Assembly (NCBI RefSeq): GCF_000222025.1
Contig: NZ_AFQO01000006.1
Location: 1 to 57,089 of the forward strand
Source of the DNA: Haemophilus haemolyticus M19501
Lineage (GTDB): Bacteria > Pseudomonadota > Gammaproteobacteria > Enterobacterales > Pasteurellaceae
Direction of reading: 5' to 3'
Length of the DNA stretch: 57,089 nucleotides
Under the pieces are notes generated by a model, which saw only the letters and a list, made by a program, of their open reading frames with translations, searched no databases and was not told the DNA's origin. This document shows positions 16,565 through 28,786 of the stretch, one piece after another. Position 1 is the first letter of the stretch. Every line of letters starts with the position of its first letter. A program made the translations under genes and the position numbers.

Positions 16565-19500
16565 TTATTCCGCATCATCTGCCATGTTAAGCATTTCAGC
16601 TAAGTTTGCACTTGCATCGTCTGCAGTCATGACAAACTCATCAGCGATAGCAGCTTCATCTTCTTCAGATAATTTCGCTACAACATCATCAACTAAACGA
16701 TGTTTGTGACGATTTTGATGATACGCAAAACCTGTACCCGCAGGAATTAATCGACCTACGATTACGTTCTCTTTCAAGCCACGCAATTCATCACGTTTAC
16801 CTGCCACTGCTGCTTCGGTAAGAACACGCGTGGTTTCTTGGAACGATGCTGCGGAGATAAAGGATTCAGTCGCAAGTGACGCTTTAGTAATACCCAATAA
16901 TTCGCGTTCAAATTCAACTGGTGGTTTACCTTCCGCTTCACGTTGGCGATTAACAATTTTCACACGAGCCACTTCAACTTGTTCCCCTTCAAGGAATTCG
17001 GAATCATAGGCTTTCGTTACAATCGCTTTACGCAACATTTGGCGAACAATTACTTCGATATGTTTATCGTTGATTTTTACCCCTTGTAAGCGGTAAACAT
17101 CTTGTACTTCGTTCACGATGTATTCAGTTACTGCACGCACGCCACGTAAACGTAAAATATCATGTGGCGTTTCAGCACCATCAGAAATTACATCACCACG
17201 TTGTACCATTTCGCCTTCAAATACGTTGAGCTGACGCCATTTTGGAATCATTTCTTCGTAAGTTTCGCCTTCCACAGGAGTAATTAATAAACGGCGTTTA
17301 CCTTTAGTTTCTTTACCGAAAGATACGATACCAGAAATTTCAGCCAAGATAGCGGGTTCTTTTGGTTTACGTGCTTCGAATAAATCCGCAACGCGTGGTA
17401 AACCACCAGTAATATCTTTAGTACCCACAGATTCTTGTGGAATACGTGCTAATGGTTCCCCTACTTTCACTGCTGCGCCATCATCTAAACTTACGATTGC
17501 TTTACCCGGTAAGAAATACTGTGCAAGAACATCAGTTTCAGGTAAGAAAATATCGTTGCCATTTGCATCAACCAATTTAATAGTTGGACGTAAATCTTTA
17601 CCCGCAGTTGCACGTTCCCCTACATCTTGAACGACGATTGATGATAAACCTGTTAATTCATCAGTTTGACGAGTCACAGTTAAACCATCAACAATATCGA
17701 CGAATTTCACAAAACCAGATACTTCAGAGACAACTGGCATTGTATGTGGATCCCAATTTGCGATCGTTTCGCCCGCTGTTACATCTTGGCCGTCACCCTT
17801 GCTTAACACCGCACCGTAAGGCACTTTATAGTGTTCTTTAGTACGACCAAATGCATCGGTAATAGTTAATTCCGTGTTACGAGAAGTTAATACTAGTTTT
17901 CCTTCATCGTTAGTGACGAATTTTGCATTCATTAAATGCACCGTACCAGTGTTTTTAACTTGCACACTAGATTCTTTCGCTGCCGCAGATGCCGCACCAC
18001 CGATATGGAACGTACGCATTGTTAGCTGTGTACCTGGCTCACCGATAGATTGAGCGGCAATAACTCCCACCGCTTCGCCTTGGTTAATTAAATGACCACG
18101 AGCAAGATCACGACCGTAACATTTCGCACACACGCCAAAGTCAGTATTACAAGTTACAACAGAACGTACTTTTACGCTGTCCACAGAGTTTGCATCCAAC
18201 ACATCACAGAGTTTTTCATCTAATAACGTGTTACGAGGAATTAATACTTCTTCTGTACCTGGTTTTAAAATATCTTCTGCAGCAACACGACCTAACACTA
18301 ATTCACGAAGTGGCACTTTTTCATCTCCACCTTCGATTAATGGGGTCATTACTAAGCCTTCGTGCGTACCACAGTCATCTTCTACAATCACTAAATCTTG
18401 TGCTACATCAACTAAACGACGAGTTAAGTAACCAGAGTTCGCTGTTTTTAATGCAGTATCCGCCAAACCTTTACGGGCACCGTGGGTTGAAATAAAGTAC
18501 TGTAATACGTTCAAACCTTCACGGAAGTTTGCTGTAATTGGGGTTTCAATGATCGAACCATCTGGACGAGCCATCAAACCACGCATACCTGCTAACTGAC
18601 GAATCTGTGCTGCAGAACCACGCGCACCAGAATCCGCCATCATAAAGATACTGTTAAAGGATGCTTGTTTTTCAGGATTACCTTCGCGATTGATGACTTC
18701 TTCTTGAGATAAGTTTTCCATCATCGCTTTCGCTACGCGCTCATTCGCCGCAGCCCAAATATCGATTACTTTATTATAGCGTTCGCCTGCCGTCACAAGA
18801 CCTGATTGGAATTGTTCTTGAATCTCTGCCACTTCTTCTTCCGCTGCAGAAATAATTTCATATTTCTTCGCTGGAATTTCCATATCATCAATACCAACTG
18901 ATGAACCAGAACGTGCCGCATACGCAAAACCAGTATACATAATTTGGTCAGCAAACATTACCGCTTCTTTTAAACCTAAACGACGATACGCTTCGTTAAT
19001 CAGTTTAGAAATGGCTTTTTTACCTAATGTTTGGTTAAACAATGAATAAGGCATTCCTTTTGGTGCAATCATCCATAAAATCGCACGACCGATAGTGGTA
19101 TCGGTTAATGTGGTTTTCGCATCAAATTCGCCAGCTTCATTCTTCACATATTCAGTAATACGTACTTTCACACGAGAATGTAATTCTGCTTCACCAGTAC
19201 GATATGCTTTTTCAGCTTCGCGAGGATCTTGTAATAACATACCTTCGCCTTTACCGTTCACTTTTTCACGGGTCATATAATAAAGACCTAATACCACGTC
19301 TTGTGATGGAACGATAATAGGATCACCGTTTGCTGGAGAAAGCACGTTATTAGTGGACATCATCAACGCACGAGCTTCTAATTGCGCTTCAAGGGTTAAT
19401 GGAACATGTACCGCCATTTGGTCGCCATCGAAGTCCGCGTTGAACGCCGCACAAACGAGTGGGTGTAATTGAATAGCTTTACCTTCGATTAAGATTGGTT

Positions 19501-20815
19501 CAAAGGCTTGGATACCCAAACGGTGAAGTGTTGGTGCACGGTTCAATAGAATTGGGTGTTCACGAATAACTTCTGCAAGAATATCCCAAACGATCGCATC
19601 TTCACGCTCAACCATTTTCTTCGCTGCTTTGATTGTCGTAGCATAACCACGACTTTCTAATTTCGCATAGATAAACGGACGGAATAATTCCAATGCCATT
19701 TTCTTCGGTAAACCACATTGGTGTAAGTGCAAGTATGGACCAACAGTGATTACAGAACGACCAGAATAATCAACACGTTTACCTAATAAATTTTGACGGA
19801 AACGACCTTGTTTACCTTTGATCATATCCGCTAATGATTTTAATGGACGACGGTTAGAACCTGTAATTGCACGACCTCGACGACCATTATCTAATAAGGC
19901 ATCAACAGATTCTTGTAACATACGTTTTTCGTTACGCACAATAATATCTGGCGCAATTAAATCTAATAAACGTTTTAAACGGTTGTTACGGTTGATCACA
20001 CGACGATATAAATCGTTCAGATCTGAAGTCGCAAAACGACCACCATCAAGTGGTACTAATGGACGTAAATCTGGTGGAAGAACTGGTAATACAGTCATTA
20101 CCATCCATTCTGGTTTATTACCAGATTGAACAAATGCTTCTAATAATTTTAAGCGTTTAGTGATTTTTTTACGTTTAGTTTCAGAGTTAGTTTCTTGTAA
20201 TTCTTCACGTAATTTTTCACATTCAGCTTCAAGATCCATACCTTTTAAGAGATCTTGAATCGCTTCGGCACCCATTTTCGCTTCAAATTCATCTTGCCAA
20301 CGATCTTCAGCGTCAAGGTATTGTTCTTCTGTTAATAATTGACCGCGCTCTAAATCCGTCATACCTGGTTCGGTCACGATGTACATTTCAAAGTAAAGTA
20401 CACGTTCGATATCACGCAATGGCATATCTAAAAGTAAACCGATACGAGATGGTAACGATTTTAAGAACCAAATATGCGCAACTGGCGATGCAAGTTCAAT
20501 GTGCCCCATACGTTCACGACGAACTTTAGTTTGGGTAACTTCAACACCACATTTTTCACAAATCACACCACGGTGTTTTAAACGTTTATATTTACCACAT
20601 AAACATTCGTAATCTTTTACAGGCCCGAAGATACGTGCACAGAAAAGACCATCACGTTCAGGTTTGAACGTACGGTAGTTAATGGTTTCAGGTTTCTTCA
20701 CTTCACCAAATGACCAAGAACGGATCATATCTGGGGAAGCTAACCCAATTTTAATCACATCAAAATCTTCACTGGTTTTTGACTGTGCTTTTAAAAACTT
20801 AACTAAGTCTTTCAC
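16565..20815 (-). CDS. rpoC: RNA polymerase beta' subunit
   Basis: Full-length 1416-residue beta' subunit, the catalytic clamp half of core RNA polymerase. The N-terminal zinc ribbon shows [20 protein letters not shown] near 70-89, the active-site Mg-binding [12 protein letters not shown] is near 458-469, and the second zinc site [19 protein letters not shown] is near 885-905. The trigger loop region (MTRKFHIGG equivalent, here [13 protein letters not shown]) is intact. It lies 125 nt downstream of rpoB, with a USS hairpin in the gap. No uptake signal was found in the 4.2 kb of coding sequence. Confidence 0.98.
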   Translation of the reverse strand: MKDLVKFLKAQSKTSEDFDVIKIGLASPDMIRSWSFGEVKKPETINYRTFKPERDGLFCARIFGPVKDYECLCGKYKRLKHRGVICEKCGVEVTQTKVRRERMGHIELASPVAHIWFLKSLPSRIGLLLDMPLRDIERVLYFEMYIVTEPGMTDLERGQLLTEEQYLDAEDRWQDEFEAKMGAEAIQDLLKGMDLEAECEKLREELQETNSETKRKKITKRLKLLEAFVQSGNKPEWMVMTVLPVLPPDLRPLVPLDGGRFATSDLNDLYRRVINRNNRLKRLLDLIAPDIIVRNEKRMLQESVDALLDNGRRGRAITGSNRRPLKSLADMIKGKQGRFRQNLLGKRVDYSGRSVITVGPYLHLHQCGLPKKMALELFRPFIYAKLESRGYATTIKAAKKMVEREDAIVWDILAEVIREHPILLNRAPTLHRLGIQAFEPILIEGKAIQLHPLVCAAFNADFDGDQMAVHVPLTLEAQLEARALMMSTNNVLSPANGDPIIVPSQDVVLGLYYMTREKVNGKGEGMLLQDPREAEKAYRTGEAELHSRVKVRITEYVKNEAGEFDAKTTLTDTTIGRAILWMIAPKGMPYSLFNQTLGKKAISKLINEAYRRLGLKEAVMFADQIMYTGFAYAARSGSSVGIDDMEIPAKKYEIISAAEEEVAEIQEQFQSGLVTAGERYNKVIDIWAAANERVAKAMMENLSQEEVINREGNPEKQASFNSIFMMADSGARGSAAQIRQLAGMRGLMARPDGSIIETPITANFREGLNVLQYFISTHGARKGLADTALKTANSGYLTRRLVDVAQDLVIVEDDCGTHEGLVMTPLIEGGDEKVPLRELVLGRVAAEDILKPGTEEVLIPRNTLLDEKLCDVLDANSVDSVKVRSVVTCNTDFGVCAKCYGRDLARGHLINQGEAVGVIAAQSIGEPGTQLTMRTFHIGGAASAAAKESSVQVKNTGTVHLMNAKFVTNDEGKLVLTSRNTELTITDAFGRTKEHYKVPYGAVLSKGDGQDVTAGETIANWDPHTMPVVSEVSGFVKFVDIVDGLTVTRQTDELTGLSSIVVQDVGERATAGKDLRPTIKLVDANGNDIFLPETDVLAQYFLPGKAIVSLDDGAAVKVGEPLARIPQESVGTKDITGGLPRVADLFEARKPKEPAILAEISGIVSFGKETKGKRRLLITPVEGETYEEMIPKWRQLNVFEGEMVQRGDVISDGAETPHDILRLRGVRAVTEYIVNEVQDVYRLQGVKINDKHIEVIVRQMLRKAIVTKAYDSEFLEGEQVEVARVKIVNRQREAEGKPPVEFERELLGITKASLATESFISAASFQETTRVLTEAAVAGKRDELRGLKENVIVGRLIPAGTGFAYHQNRHKHRLVDDVVAKLSEEDEAAIADEFVMTADDASANLAEMLNMADDAE

Positions 20816-20845
20816 AAATGTTCTCCTGTCGGAGTTAAAGGTTTA

Positions 20846-20884
20846 AAGTGCGGTTAAAAATTTCGATATTTTTCCACCGCACTT
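20846..20884 (-). other. Inverted uptake-signal pair in the rpoB-rpoC gap
   Basis: AAGTGCGGT (20846-20854) and ACCGCACTT (20876-20884) can pair across a 21-nt loop. On the minus strand no T-run follows (TTTAAACC), so it is more likely a weak attenuator, a processing site or merely an uptake site than a full terminator; rpoC must be transcribed through it. Confidence 0.6.
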
Positions 20885-20940
20885 CGGCGATTTTTCTTTC
20901 GTAAGGCGAGTGAATCATAAATTCTTCACTCCCCTACTGA

Positions 20941-23900
20941 TTACTCTTCGTCTAACTCGATATTTAAACCAAGTGAGCGGATTTCTTTCATAATTACGTT
21001 GAAAGATTCCGGTGTGCCTGGGTCCATGTGTTGGTTACCACTTACGATGTTTTTATACATCTTCGTACGACCATTCACATCATCAGATTTCACCGTTAAC
21101 ATTTCTTGTAAGGTGTAAGCTGCACCATATGCTTCAAGTGCCCATACCTCCATCTCACCGAAACGTTGGCCACCGAATTGAGCTTTACCACCCAATGGTT
21201 GTTGTGTAACAAGGCTATAAGAACCAGTTGAACGAGCATGCATTTTGTCATCAACTAAGTGGTTCAATTTGAGCATGTACATATAACCTACTGTTACTGG
21301 ACGCTCAAATTTCTCACCTGTACGGCCATCATATAAAGTGATTTGACCTGAAGTTGGTAATCCACCAAGTTTTAATAGCTCTTTGATTTCAGCTTCAGCT
21401 GCACCATCAAATACCGGTGTCGCAACTGGTAAACCTTTACGGAGATTTTCAGCTAAACGCAATACTTCTTCATCGGAGAAGGTACTTAAATCCACTTTTT
21501 GTGAGCCATTACCTAAATCATACGCTTTTTGGATATAACCACGTAATTTTTCCACTTCTTGTTTTTGTTTAAGCATTGTATTGATTTGATCACCAATACC
21601 TTTCGCTGCTAAACCTAAGTGAGTTTCAAGGATCTGACCGATGTTCATACGAGATGGTACGCCCAGTGGATTCAATACGATTTCAACTGGTTGGCCATTC
21701 TCATCGTATGGCATATCTTCAACTGGGTTAATTTTCGAGATAACGCCTTTGTTACCATGACGACCCGCCATTTTATCACCCGGCTGGATTTGACGTTTCA
21801 CCGCGAGGTAAACTTTAACCACTTTTAACACGCCTGGTGCAAGATCATCACCTTTGATGATTTTCTTGCGTTTCACTTCAAGTTTATGTTCAAACTCTTT
21901 ACGAAGTTCTTCGTATTGCTCTGCAAGCTGTTCCAATTGATTTTGTTTTTCTTCATCTGCAATGGTTTGTTCTAACCATTTAGTGCGATCTAATTTATCT
22001 AATTGCGCTGCATCAGCACCACTAGAAATAAGAAGATTACGAACACGAGCAAATAAGCCAGCTTCTAAAATCTCTAACTCTTCAGTTAAATCTTTTTTCG
22101 CTTCACGAAGCTGCATTTCTTCGATTTCTAATGCACGTTTATCTTTTTCTACGCCATCACGAGTGAAGACTTGAACATCAATAACCGTACCTGATGTACC
22201 GTTTGGCACACGTAATGAAGAATCTTTAACATCAGAAGCTTTTTCACCAAAGATTGCACGTAAAAGTTTTTCTTCTGGGGTTAATTGAGTTTCACCTTTA
22301 GGCGTTACTTTACCTACTAAGATGTCACCACCTTTAACCTCTGCACCAACATAAACAATACCTGATTCATCAAGTTTGCTTAACGCTGACTCACCTACGT
22401 TTGGAATATCCGCAGTAATTTCTTCTGCACCTAACTTGGTATCACGCGCAACACAAGATAATTCTTGAATATGGATGGTAGTGAAACGATCTTGTTGAAC
22501 AACACGTTCAGAAACTAACATTGAGTCTTCAAAGTTATAGCCGTTCCAAGGCATGAACGCCACGCGAATATTTTGACCTAATGCAAGCTCCCCTAAATCA
22601 GTAGAAGGACCGTCTGCTAATACTTCACCACGATTGATTGGATCGCCTAAATTCACACAAGGAATTTGGTTAATACAAGTATTTTGGTTAGAACGGGTAT
22701 ATTTGATTAAGTTATAAATATCAATACCTGCTTCACCTGCAATGGTTTCATCTTCATTTACTTTAATAACGATACGAGAAGCATCGACATACTGAACTGT
22801 ACCACCACGTTTTGCAACAACCGCAACACCAGAGTCAAGTGCGATTGGTTTTTCCATACCTGTACCAACTAATGGTTTGTCAGCACGTAATGTTGGAACT
22901 GCTTGACGTTGCATGTTCGCACCCATCAACGCACGGTTCGCATCGTCATGCTCAAGGAATGGAATCAATGCAGCCGCGACAGATACCACTTGTTGTGTCG
23001 AAACGTCCATATAGTGAATATCTTCAGGTTTATATAAACCTGATTCACCACGTTCACCACGAGCAGTAACAAATGCATCAGTAAAACGGTTATTTTCGTC
23101 TAAATTTGAGTTTGCCTGTGCAATGATATAGTTTGCTTCATCAATTGCAGATAAGTATTCGATTTCTTCGGTTACTTGACCATCAACCACTTTACGATAT
23201 GGGGTTTCTAAGAAACCATAATCATTAGTACGTGCAAACGCAGAAAGTGAGTTGATCAAACCGATATTTGGACCTTCAGGGGTTTCAATCGGACATAAAC
23301 GACCATAGTGGGTATTATGTACGTCACGCACTTCAAAGCCTGCGCGCTCACGCGTTAAACCGCCTGGACCTAATGCAGAAATACGACGCTTGTGCGTAAC
23401 TTCTGATAATGGGTTGTTTTGGTCCATAAATTGCGAAAGTTGTGAAGAACCAAAGAATTCTTTCACCGCTGCAGAAATTGGTTTTGGATTAATTAAGTCT
23501 TGCGGTGTGATTGCATCTAAATCACCTAAAGATAAGCGTTCTTTCACCGCTCTTTCTACACGCACTAAACCAATACGGAATTGGTTTTCCGCCATCTCAC
23601 CTACACTACGGATACGACGGTTACCCAAGTGGTCAATATCATCCACTTCGCCGCGACCATTACGGATGTCGATCAATTTACGCATTACCGCAATAATATC
23701 TTCATTGCCTAAAGTACCAGCGCCTTCACCTTCTGCGATCACTAAAGAACGATTGAATTTCATACGACCGACAGCAGATAAATCATAACGCTCTGCAGAG
23801 AAGAATAAGTTATTGAATAACGCTTCTGAAGATTCTGGTGTTGGTGGTTCACCTGGACGCATCATGCGATAAATTTCGTAAAGCGCACTGGTTTTGTCAT

Positions 23901-24969
23901 AAGTTGGATCGACACGTAGCGTTTCAGAAATATATGGGCCATAATCTAAATCATTAGTAAATAAAGTTTCGATCGTGGTGTAACCTGCTTGTGCTAATTT
24001 TGCAAGAGTCTCTAAAGAAATCTCACCATTTGCAGGGCAAATAATTTCGCCAGACTCTAAATCAACATAATCTTTCGACGCAACTTTACCTAAAATATAT
24101 TCAGAAGGTACAACGACTTGTGAAATTTTATCTTTTTCTAATGCCTTGATATGGCGTGCAGTAATACGACGACCACGTTCAACATAAACTTTGCCATTTG
24201 CTTCAATATCAAAAGAAGCAGTTTCACCACGTAAACGTTCTGGCACTAAAGTCATTAACAATTTATCGCCAGCGATTTCAAAGGTAATTTTATCAAAGAA
24301 TAAGTTTAAGATTTCTTCAGTGGTGTAGCCTAATGCACGAAGAATGATTGTTGCCGGTAATTTACGACGACGGTCAATACGCGCAAATAAGTTATCTTTT
24401 GGATCGAATTCAAAATCTAACCAAGAACCACGGTAAGGGATAATACGTGCGTTATAAAGCACTTTACCTGAAGAATGGGTCTTACCTTTGTCAGAATCGA
24501 AGAATACGCCTGGACTACGGTGTAATTGTGAAACGATAACACGCTCGGTACCATTAATCACGAAAGTACCGTTGTCAGTCATTAATGGGATTTCGCCCAT
24601 ATAAACTTCATTTTCTTTAATATCTTTAACTGCACGTGAAGAAGATTCTTTATCGTAGCTCACTAAACGTAATTTTACACGTAAGCCTGCTGCGTAAGTT
24701 GAACCTCGAATTTGACATTCACGAACATCAAATTCCGGTTCTTCTAAACGATAATCTACATATTGTAATTCTGTATAGCCATTATTACTTACAATAGGGA
24801 ATACAGAACGGAATGCCGCTTCTAAACCTTGCTGACCTTCAGGATCTTTTTGAATAAATTTATCAAAAGAATCCAACTGAATGGTTAATAAATAAGGAAC
24901 ATTTAAAACTTGCGGACGTTTACCGAAATCTTTACGAATTCGTTTTTTTTCAGAATAGGAGTAACCCAT
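20941..24969 (-). CDS. rpoB: RNA polymerase beta subunit
   Basis: Full-length 1342-residue beta subunit. The rifampicin pocket is wild type in appearance: [31 protein letters not shown] near 507-540. The C-terminus carries the [35 protein letters not shown] segment shared by the family, and the flap and lineage-specific insert are present. It is followed by rpoC. Upstream, 381 bp separate it from rplA, and rplJ-rplL, which precede rpoB in E. coli, are not there. No uptake signal falls within the gene. Confidence 0.98.
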   Translation of the reverse strand: MGYSYSEKKRIRKDFGKRPQVLNVPYLLTIQLDSFDKFIQKDPEGQQGLEAAFRSVFPIVSNNGYTELQYVDYRLEEPEFDVRECQIRGSTYAAGLRVKLRLVSYDKESSSRAVKDIKENEVYMGEIPLMTDNGTFVINGTERVIVSQLHRSPGVFFDSDKGKTHSSGKVLYNARIIPYRGSWLDFEFDPKDNLFARIDRRRKLPATIILRALGYTTEEILNLFFDKITFEIAGDKLLMTLVPERLRGETASFDIEANGKVYVERGRRITARHIKALEKDKISQVVVPSEYILGKVASKDYVDLESGEIICPANGEISLETLAKLAQAGYTTIETLFTNDLDYGPYISETLRVDPTYDKTSALYEIYRMMRPGEPPTPESSEALFNNLFFSAERYDLSAVGRMKFNRSLVIAEGEGAGTLGNEDIIAVMRKLIDIRNGRGEVDDIDHLGNRRIRSVGEMAENQFRIGLVRVERAVKERLSLGDLDAITPQDLINPKPISAAVKEFFGSSQLSQFMDQNNPLSEVTHKRRISALGPGGLTRERAGFEVRDVHNTHYGRLCPIETPEGPNIGLINSLSAFARTNDYGFLETPYRKVVDGQVTEEIEYLSAIDEANYIIAQANSNLDENNRFTDAFVTARGERGESGLYKPEDIHYMDVSTQQVVSVAAALIPFLEHDDANRALMGANMQRQAVPTLRADKPLVGTGMEKPIALDSGVAVVAKRGGTVQYVDASRIVIKVNEDETIAGEAGIDIYNLIKYTRSNQNTCINQIPCVNLGDPINRGEVLADGPSTDLGELALGQNIRVAFMPWNGYNFEDSMLVSERVVQQDRFTTIHIQELSCVARDTKLGAEEITADIPNVGESALSKLDESGIVYVGAEVKGGDILVGKVTPKGETQLTPEEKLLRAIFGEKASDVKDSSLRVPNGTSGTVIDVQVFTRDGVEKDKRALEIEEMQLREAKKDLTEELEILEAGLFARVRNLLISSGADAAQLDKLDRTKWLEQTIADEEKQNQLEQLAEQYEELRKEFEHKLEVKRKKIIKGDDLAPGVLKVVKVYLAVKRQIQPGDKMAGRHGNKGVISKINPVEDMPYDENGQPVEIVLNPLGVPSRMNIGQILETHLGLAAKGIGDQINTMLKQKQEVEKLRGYIQKAYDLGNGSQKVDLSTFSDEEVLRLAENLRKGLPVATPVFDGAAEAEIKELLKLGGLPTSGQITLYDGRTGEKFERPVTVGYMYMLKLNHLVDDKMHARSTGSYSLVTQQPLGGKAQFGGQRFGEMEVWALEAYGAAYTLQEMLTVKSDDVNGRTKMYKNIVSGNQHMDPGTPESFNVIMKEIRSLGLNIELDEE

Positions 24970-25183
24970 TGGTTTTCCTCTGCTAACTGTTCAGTGACCT
25001 AGCCACAAACTAACTGTGACGTGAATGACCGTTAAAATGACCGCACTCTGAACCTTACTTCTATAGTGGGGTGACAACTCAAATTACATAGGACGACAAC
25101 TTGAGCAAAACAACGACAAATAACGGTGAATTTATCATTGTATAGATGTGTTTTCTATCAAAACACGGTTAAATTAAACAATT

Positions 25184-25220
25184 AAAGGTCAAAATTGATT
25201 AAAAATCAATCTAAACCTTT
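25184..25220 (-). other. Extended hairpin in the rplA-rpoB intergenic region
   Basis: An inner 7-bp stem (ATTGATT 25194-25200 with AATCAAT 25204-25210) lies inside an outer 6-bp stem (AAAGGT 25184-25189 with ACCTTT 25215-25220), separated by symmetric 4-nt internal loops. It sits in the otherwise gene-free 24970-25350 stretch, upstream of rpoB. Besides this and the rplA terminator, that stretch holds a possible rpoB promoter (TTGTTT 25108-25113, TATGTA 25085-25090, 17-bp spacer) and no open frame worth calling. Confidence 0.5.
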
Positions 25221-25297
25221 GCTAATTTTGAGGCGGTAGATTTTAAATGAATGCGGCTTTCTCGTCAAGTTTAAAACTTATATAGAAATTTTATGAA

Positions 25298-25329
25298 ACA
25301 AAAAACCGCACTTTCAAAAAGTGCGGTTT
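25298..25329 (-). terminator. Terminator from inverted uptake-signal pair (after rplA)
   Basis: A 12-bp perfect stem, 25303-25314 with 25318-25329, of two opposed uptake signals sharing a tight loop, followed on the minus strand by T6. It separates rplKA from rpoBC transcription. Confidence 0.9.
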
Positions 25330-25350
25330 AAAATCTATCAATTCTTTAAA

Positions 25351-26040
25351 TTATAAAGAAGTTTGATCAACAGCCACACCAGCACCCATAGTGGTAGAGA
25401 TGCTTACTTTCTTGATGAAGATACCTTTAGCTGTAGTTGGTTTTGCTTTGTTTAAAGCAGCCAATAATGCTTGAAGGTTTTCTTTTAATTGAACTTCAGA
25501 GAAGTTTGCTTTACCGATAGTGGTGTGGATGATACCGTTTTTATCGTTACGATAACGGATCTGACCAGATTTAGCGTTTTTAACTGCTTCAGCAACGTTT
25601 GGTGTTACAGTACCAACTTTAGGGTTTGGCATTAAACCACGTGGACCTAATACTTGACCTAATTGACCAACAACACGCATTGCATCAGGAGAAGCGATAA
25701 CAACATCAAAGTTCATTTCGCCTTTTTGGATTTGCTCTGCTAAATCTTCCATACCTACTAAATCAGCACCAGCTTCTTTAGCTGCATCTGCGTTAGCACC
25801 TTGAGTGAACACAGCTACGCGTACTTCACGACCAGTACCGTGTGGTAATACAGTTGCACCACGAACGTTTTGATCAGATTTACGAGGATCGATACCTAAG
25901 TTTACTGCAACGTCAACACTTTCAACGAATTTAGCCGTTGCGAATTGTTTTAATACCGCGATCGCTTCGTTGATTTCGTATGCTTTGGTAGAATCTACGC
26001 CAGCTTTGATTGCTTTCATTTTTTTAGTCAATTTAGCCAT
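25351..26040 (-). CDS. rplA: 50S ribosomal protein L1
   Basis: A 229-residue L1, which forms the ribosomal L1 stalk and, in many bacteria, represses its own L11-L1 operon by binding the leader mRNA. Signatures: [11 protein letters not shown] near 66-76, the [16 protein letters not shown] segment near 131-146 and the C-terminal [14 protein letters not shown]. It lies 4 nt downstream of rplK. Unlike E. coli, rplJ and rplL do not follow; a strong terminator does. Confidence 0.98.
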   Translation of the reverse strand: MAKLTKKMKAIKAGVDSTKAYEINEAIAVLKQFATAKFVESVDVAVNLGIDPRKSDQNVRGATVLPHGTGREVRVAVFTQGANADAAKEAGADLVGMEDLAEQIQKGEMNFDVVIASPDAMRVVGQLGQVLGPRGLMPNPKVGTVTPNVAEAVKNAKSGQIRYRNDKNGIIHTTIGKANFSEVQLKENLQALLAALNKAKPTTAKGIFIKKVSISTTMGAGVAVDQTSL

Positions 26041-26044
26041 CGTA

Positions 26045-26473
26045 TTATTCCTCCACCACTAAGCCCATTGAACGAGCAGTACCAGCGATTGATTTCATTT
26101 TAGTTTCGATAGTCGCGCCAGTCATATCTGCTGCTTTAGTTTCAGCGATTTGACGAACTTGATCTAAAGTTACTTTACCCACTTTATCTTTGTTCGGTTT
26201 ACCGGAACCAGATTTGATGCCTGCAGCTTTTTTCAATAATACTGCTGCTGGAGGGGTTTTAGTGACGAAAGTAAATGAACGGTCAGCGTAAACGGTGATA
26301 ACAACTGGAATCGGTAAACCTTTTTCTAAGCTCTCAGTACGAGCATTGAATGCTTTACAGAATTCCATGATGTTCACACCTTGTTGACCTAATGCAGGAC
26401 CAACTGGTGGTGATGGGTTTGCCATACCAGCTGCAACTTGCAACTTAACGTAGGCTTGGACTTTTTTTGCCAT
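26045..26473 (-). CDS. rplK: 50S ribosomal protein L11
   Basis: A 142-residue L11, the same length as in E. coli. It binds the GTPase-associated centre of 23S rRNA and is needed for RelA-dependent stringent response. The Pro-rich switch [24 protein letters not shown] near 21-44 and the C-terminal [18 protein letters not shown] are intact. It is first in the rplK-rplA operon, and its leader carries a candidate L1-binding structure (26492-26519). Confidence 0.98.
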   Translation of the reverse strand: MAKKVQAYVKLQVAAGMANPSPPVGPALGQQGVNIMEFCKAFNARTESLEKGLPIPVVITVYADRSFTFVTKTPPAAVLLKKAAGIKSGSGKPNKDKVGKVTLDQVRQIAETKAADMTGATIETKMKSIAGTARSMGLVVEE

Positions 26474-26491
26474 TTTAGTTTTCCTCTAATT

Positions 26492-26519
26492 GGGTAATAA
26501 CGCTATTAAATAGCTCCCC
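26492..26519 (-). promoter_or_regulatory. Candidate L1-binding leader structure for rplKA
   Basis: On the minus strand the leader has an outer GGG/CCC pairing and an inner GCTAT/ATAGC hairpin separated by an asymmetric internal loop (GA opposite about seven nt), 19 nt before the rplK start. The position and the stem-asymmetric loop-stem layout resemble L1 autoregulatory sites on mRNA. The assignment is inferred from shape and position only. Confidence 0.4.
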
Positions 26520-26550
26520 GATAATTTTCAGTGCAACATATTGCACCACA

Positions 26551-26578
26551 CAAAAATATGAGCCGCGAACGGCTCATA
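26551..26578 (-). terminator. Terminator after deoD
   Basis: On the minus strand a 9-bp perfect stem TATGAGCCG/CGGCTCATA (26557-26578) with a TTCG tetraloop is followed by T5. It isolates deoD from the rplK promoter region. Confidence 0.9.
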
Positions 26579-26643
26579 ATAGGCGCGGATTATATAAAAA
26601 GTGCGGTTGTTTTTCAAGCACTTATTAAATCCACTATAAGAAA

Positions 26644-27360
26644 TTATTGTGCTTCACCAATTAATACTGAATCCAATGCAATTTCAATCATATCATTGAA
26701 TGTTAATTGGCGCTCTTCTGCCGTGGTTTGTTCGTGAGTACGAATATGGTCAGACACGGTACAAATTGTTAATGCTTTCGCACCATATTCTGCAGCCACA
26801 CCATAAATTCCTGCAGCTTCCATTTCCACGCCTAAGATTCCGTATTTTTCCATTACATCGAACATTTCTACATCAGGTGTATAGAATAAATCTGCAGAGA
26901 ATAAATTACCTACACGAACTGCTTTGCCTTTTGCTTTTGCAGCTTGAACAGCGGCCTGTGCCATATCGAAGTCAGCAATAGCTGCAAAGTCGTTATCTTT
27001 GAAACGAATACGGTTTACTTTTGAATCAGTACATGCACCTAAACCGATAATCACATCACGTACTTTTACGTCCATACGAACAGCGCCACAAGAACCTACA
27101 CGGATAATTTTTTTCACACCGTATTCGGTGATTAATTCTTTCGCGTAAATAGAGCAAGATGGAATCCCCATACCATGGCCCATAATAGAAATCTTACGAC
27201 CTTTGTAAGTACCGGTATAACCAAGCATATTACGAACATTTGTTACTTCTACTGCATCTTGCAAAAATGTTTCTGCAATGTATTTTGCACGAAGTGGATC
27301 ACCCGGCATTAAAACAACATCTGCAAATGCACCTTCAGGCGCGTTAATATGTGGAGTCAT
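26644..27360 (-). CDS. deoD: Purine nucleoside phosphorylase DeoD
   Basis: A 238-residue hexameric-type (low-molecular-mass) purine nucleoside phosphorylase, cleaving inosine, guanosine and adenosine nucleosides with phosphate. Visible: [14 protein letters not shown] with phosphate-binding residues near 19-32, GHGMGIPS near 62-69, RVGSCGAV near 87-94, and ICTVSDHI near 200-207 with the catalytic Asp. It lies 69 nt downstream of a nucleoside transporter on the same strand, so import and phosphorolysis are coupled; the uptake-signal hairpin between them may reduce read-through. Confidence 0.97.
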   Translation of the reverse strand: MTPHINAPEGAFADVVLMPGDPLRAKYIAETFLQDAVEVTNVRNMLGYTGTYKGRKISIMGHGMGIPSCSIYAKELITEYGVKKIIRVGSCGAVRMDVKVRDVIIGLGACTDSKVNRIRFKDNDFAAIADFDMAQAAVQAAKAKGKAVRVGNLFSADLFYTPDVEMFDVMEKYGILGVEMEAAGIYGVAAEYGAKALTICTVSDHIRTHEQTTAEERQLTFNDMIEIALDSVLIGEAQ

Positions 27361-27394
27361 AATTTACCTTCCTTTTTTCAAATGTAAAAATAAA

Positions 27395-27420
27395 AAGTGC
27401 GGTCATTTTTCACCGCACTT
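27395..27420 (-). terminator. Uptake-signal hairpin between nupC-type gene and deoD
   Basis: AAGTGCGGT (27395-27403) and ACCGCACTT (27412-27420) face each other across 8 nt; on the minus strand T-rich sequence follows. As deoD lies downstream on the same strand it may act as a partial terminator. Confidence 0.65.
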
Positions 27421-27429
27421 ATCCGAGAA

Positions 27430-28683
27430 TTAAAGCGCTGCAGCACCGAGTCCGATGAACAAGCCTGCAATCGTTGCACTCATTAAGTTTGCTAAAGTAC
27501 CTGCGATTACTGCTTTTAAGCCTAAGCGTGCAACATCACTACGACGGTTTGGTGCCATTCCACCTAAACCACCGATTAAGATTGCAATTGAGCTGAAGTT
27601 AGCAAAACCACAAAGTGCGAAAGTAATAATTGCTTTGGTTTTTTCAGTTAATACAATCGCAGAATCTGGTTGCAAGTATTTTGCAAATTCAAGATAACCC
27701 ACAAATTCATTAACCGCTAATTTCATCCCGATCATTTGCCCTGCGATACCTGCTTCAGCACCATCAGTTACACCGATTAAGTATGCTAATGGTTTGAAAA
27801 TTAAACCAAAGATAGATTGTAAAGTTAAGTCGCCATAGCCGAACCAGCCACCAACACCACTTAAAATACCGTTAATTAATGCAATTAAACCAACGAATGC
27901 GATTAACATTGCACCTACGTTTAACGCAAGTTGCATACCTGCACTCGCACCGCCTGCCATTGCTTCAAGTACGTTAGTTGGTTTTTCTGAATCATTGTCT
28001 TCTGGTTGTTTATCAGAGAATTGTTCTGTTTGTGGGAACATTAATTTCGCAAATAACAAACCTGCTGGTGCCGCCATAAATGACGCAGCAATTAAGTATG
28101 TCAATGGCACGCCCATTCCAGCATAACCCGCCATTACTGAACCCGCGATAGATGCTGTACCACCTACCATGATGGCAAATAATTCAGATTGGGTCATATT
28201 TTTAATGTAAGGGCGAACAACTAATGGTGCTTCAGTTTGACCGACGAAGATATTCGCCGCCGCTGACATGGATTCAGCTTTTGACGTACCCAATGCTTTT
28301 TGCAATGCACCACCTAATACTTTAATTACTACTTGCATAATGCCGAGATAGTAAAGCACAGAAATTAAGCCAGAGAAGAACACGATAATCGGTAATACTT
28401 TCACTGCAAAAATAAAACCTGATGGTTTACTTGGATCTGCTAATCCGCCGAAAACGAAATTAATCCCGTCGTTACCATAGGCAATAACGTTAGATACCAT
28501 ATCCGCAGCGGCACCCAATGCTTGTTTACCTGCAGGCACATATAAAATAAGGGCGGCAAATCCTACTTGGATTGCTAACGCCCCTACGACAGTTCGAATA
28601 CTAATCGCTTTACGATTATTGGAAAGTAACACGGCAATAGCGATTAATACGACCATTCCCAAAATGCTGCTTAACACACTCAT
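27430..28683 (-). CDS. Concentrative nucleoside transporter (NupC/CNT family)
   Basis: A 417-residue inner-membrane transporter of the CNT family, which couples nucleoside uptake to H+ or Na+. Family signatures: [20 protein letters not shown] near 150-169, [19 protein letters not shown] near 174-192, and [22 protein letters not shown] near the C-terminus. Multiple hydrophobic helices are evident. It directly precedes deoD, which fits purine nucleoside salvage. E. coli has three paralogues (NupC, NupX, PsuT-type), so I give no symbol; length is closest to NupX. Confidence 0.9.
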   Translation of the reverse strand: MSVLSSILGMVVLIAIAVLLSNNRKAISIRTVVGALAIQVGFAALILYVPAGKQALGAAADMVSNVIAYGNDGINFVFGGLADPSKPSGFIFAVKVLPIIVFFSGLISVLYYLGIMQVVIKVLGGALQKALGTSKAESMSAAANIFVGQTEAPLVVRPYIKNMTQSELFAIMVGGTASIAGSVMAGYAGMGVPLTYLIAASFMAAPAGLLFAKLMFPQTEQFSDKQPEDNDSEKPTNVLEAMAGGASAGMQLALNVGAMLIAFVGLIALINGILSGVGGWFGYGDLTLQSIFGLIFKPLAYLIGVTDGAEAGIAGQMIGMKLAVNEFVGYLEFAKYLQPDSAIVLTEKTKAIITFALCGFANFSSIAILIGGLGGMAPNRRSDVARLGLKAVIAGTLANLMSATIAGLFIGLGAAAL

Positions 28684-28750
28684 TTGATTCCCCTTAGTTG
28701 GTGAAGTTGATAAAAATAAAACGGCACTATTTTACTTGTTTTTGATGAAA

Positions 28751-28775
28751 AAGTCGGTGAAATTTCACCGCACTT
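28751..28775 (-). terminator. Hairpin with a damaged uptake signal (after yjjW)
   Basis: A perfect 16-bp palindrome CGGTGAAATTTCACCG (28755-28770) is flanked on one side by the complete uptake signal and on the other by one that has lost two bases (AAGTCGGT). On the minus strand T5 follows. It ends the yjjI-yjjW unit. Confidence 0.7.
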
Positions 28776-28786
28776 AACACAAACGA

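Noticed and set aside
19818..20129. 103-codon plus-strand frame within rpoC
   Set aside because: Antisense shadow of a strongly conserved rpoC region, with no start signal.
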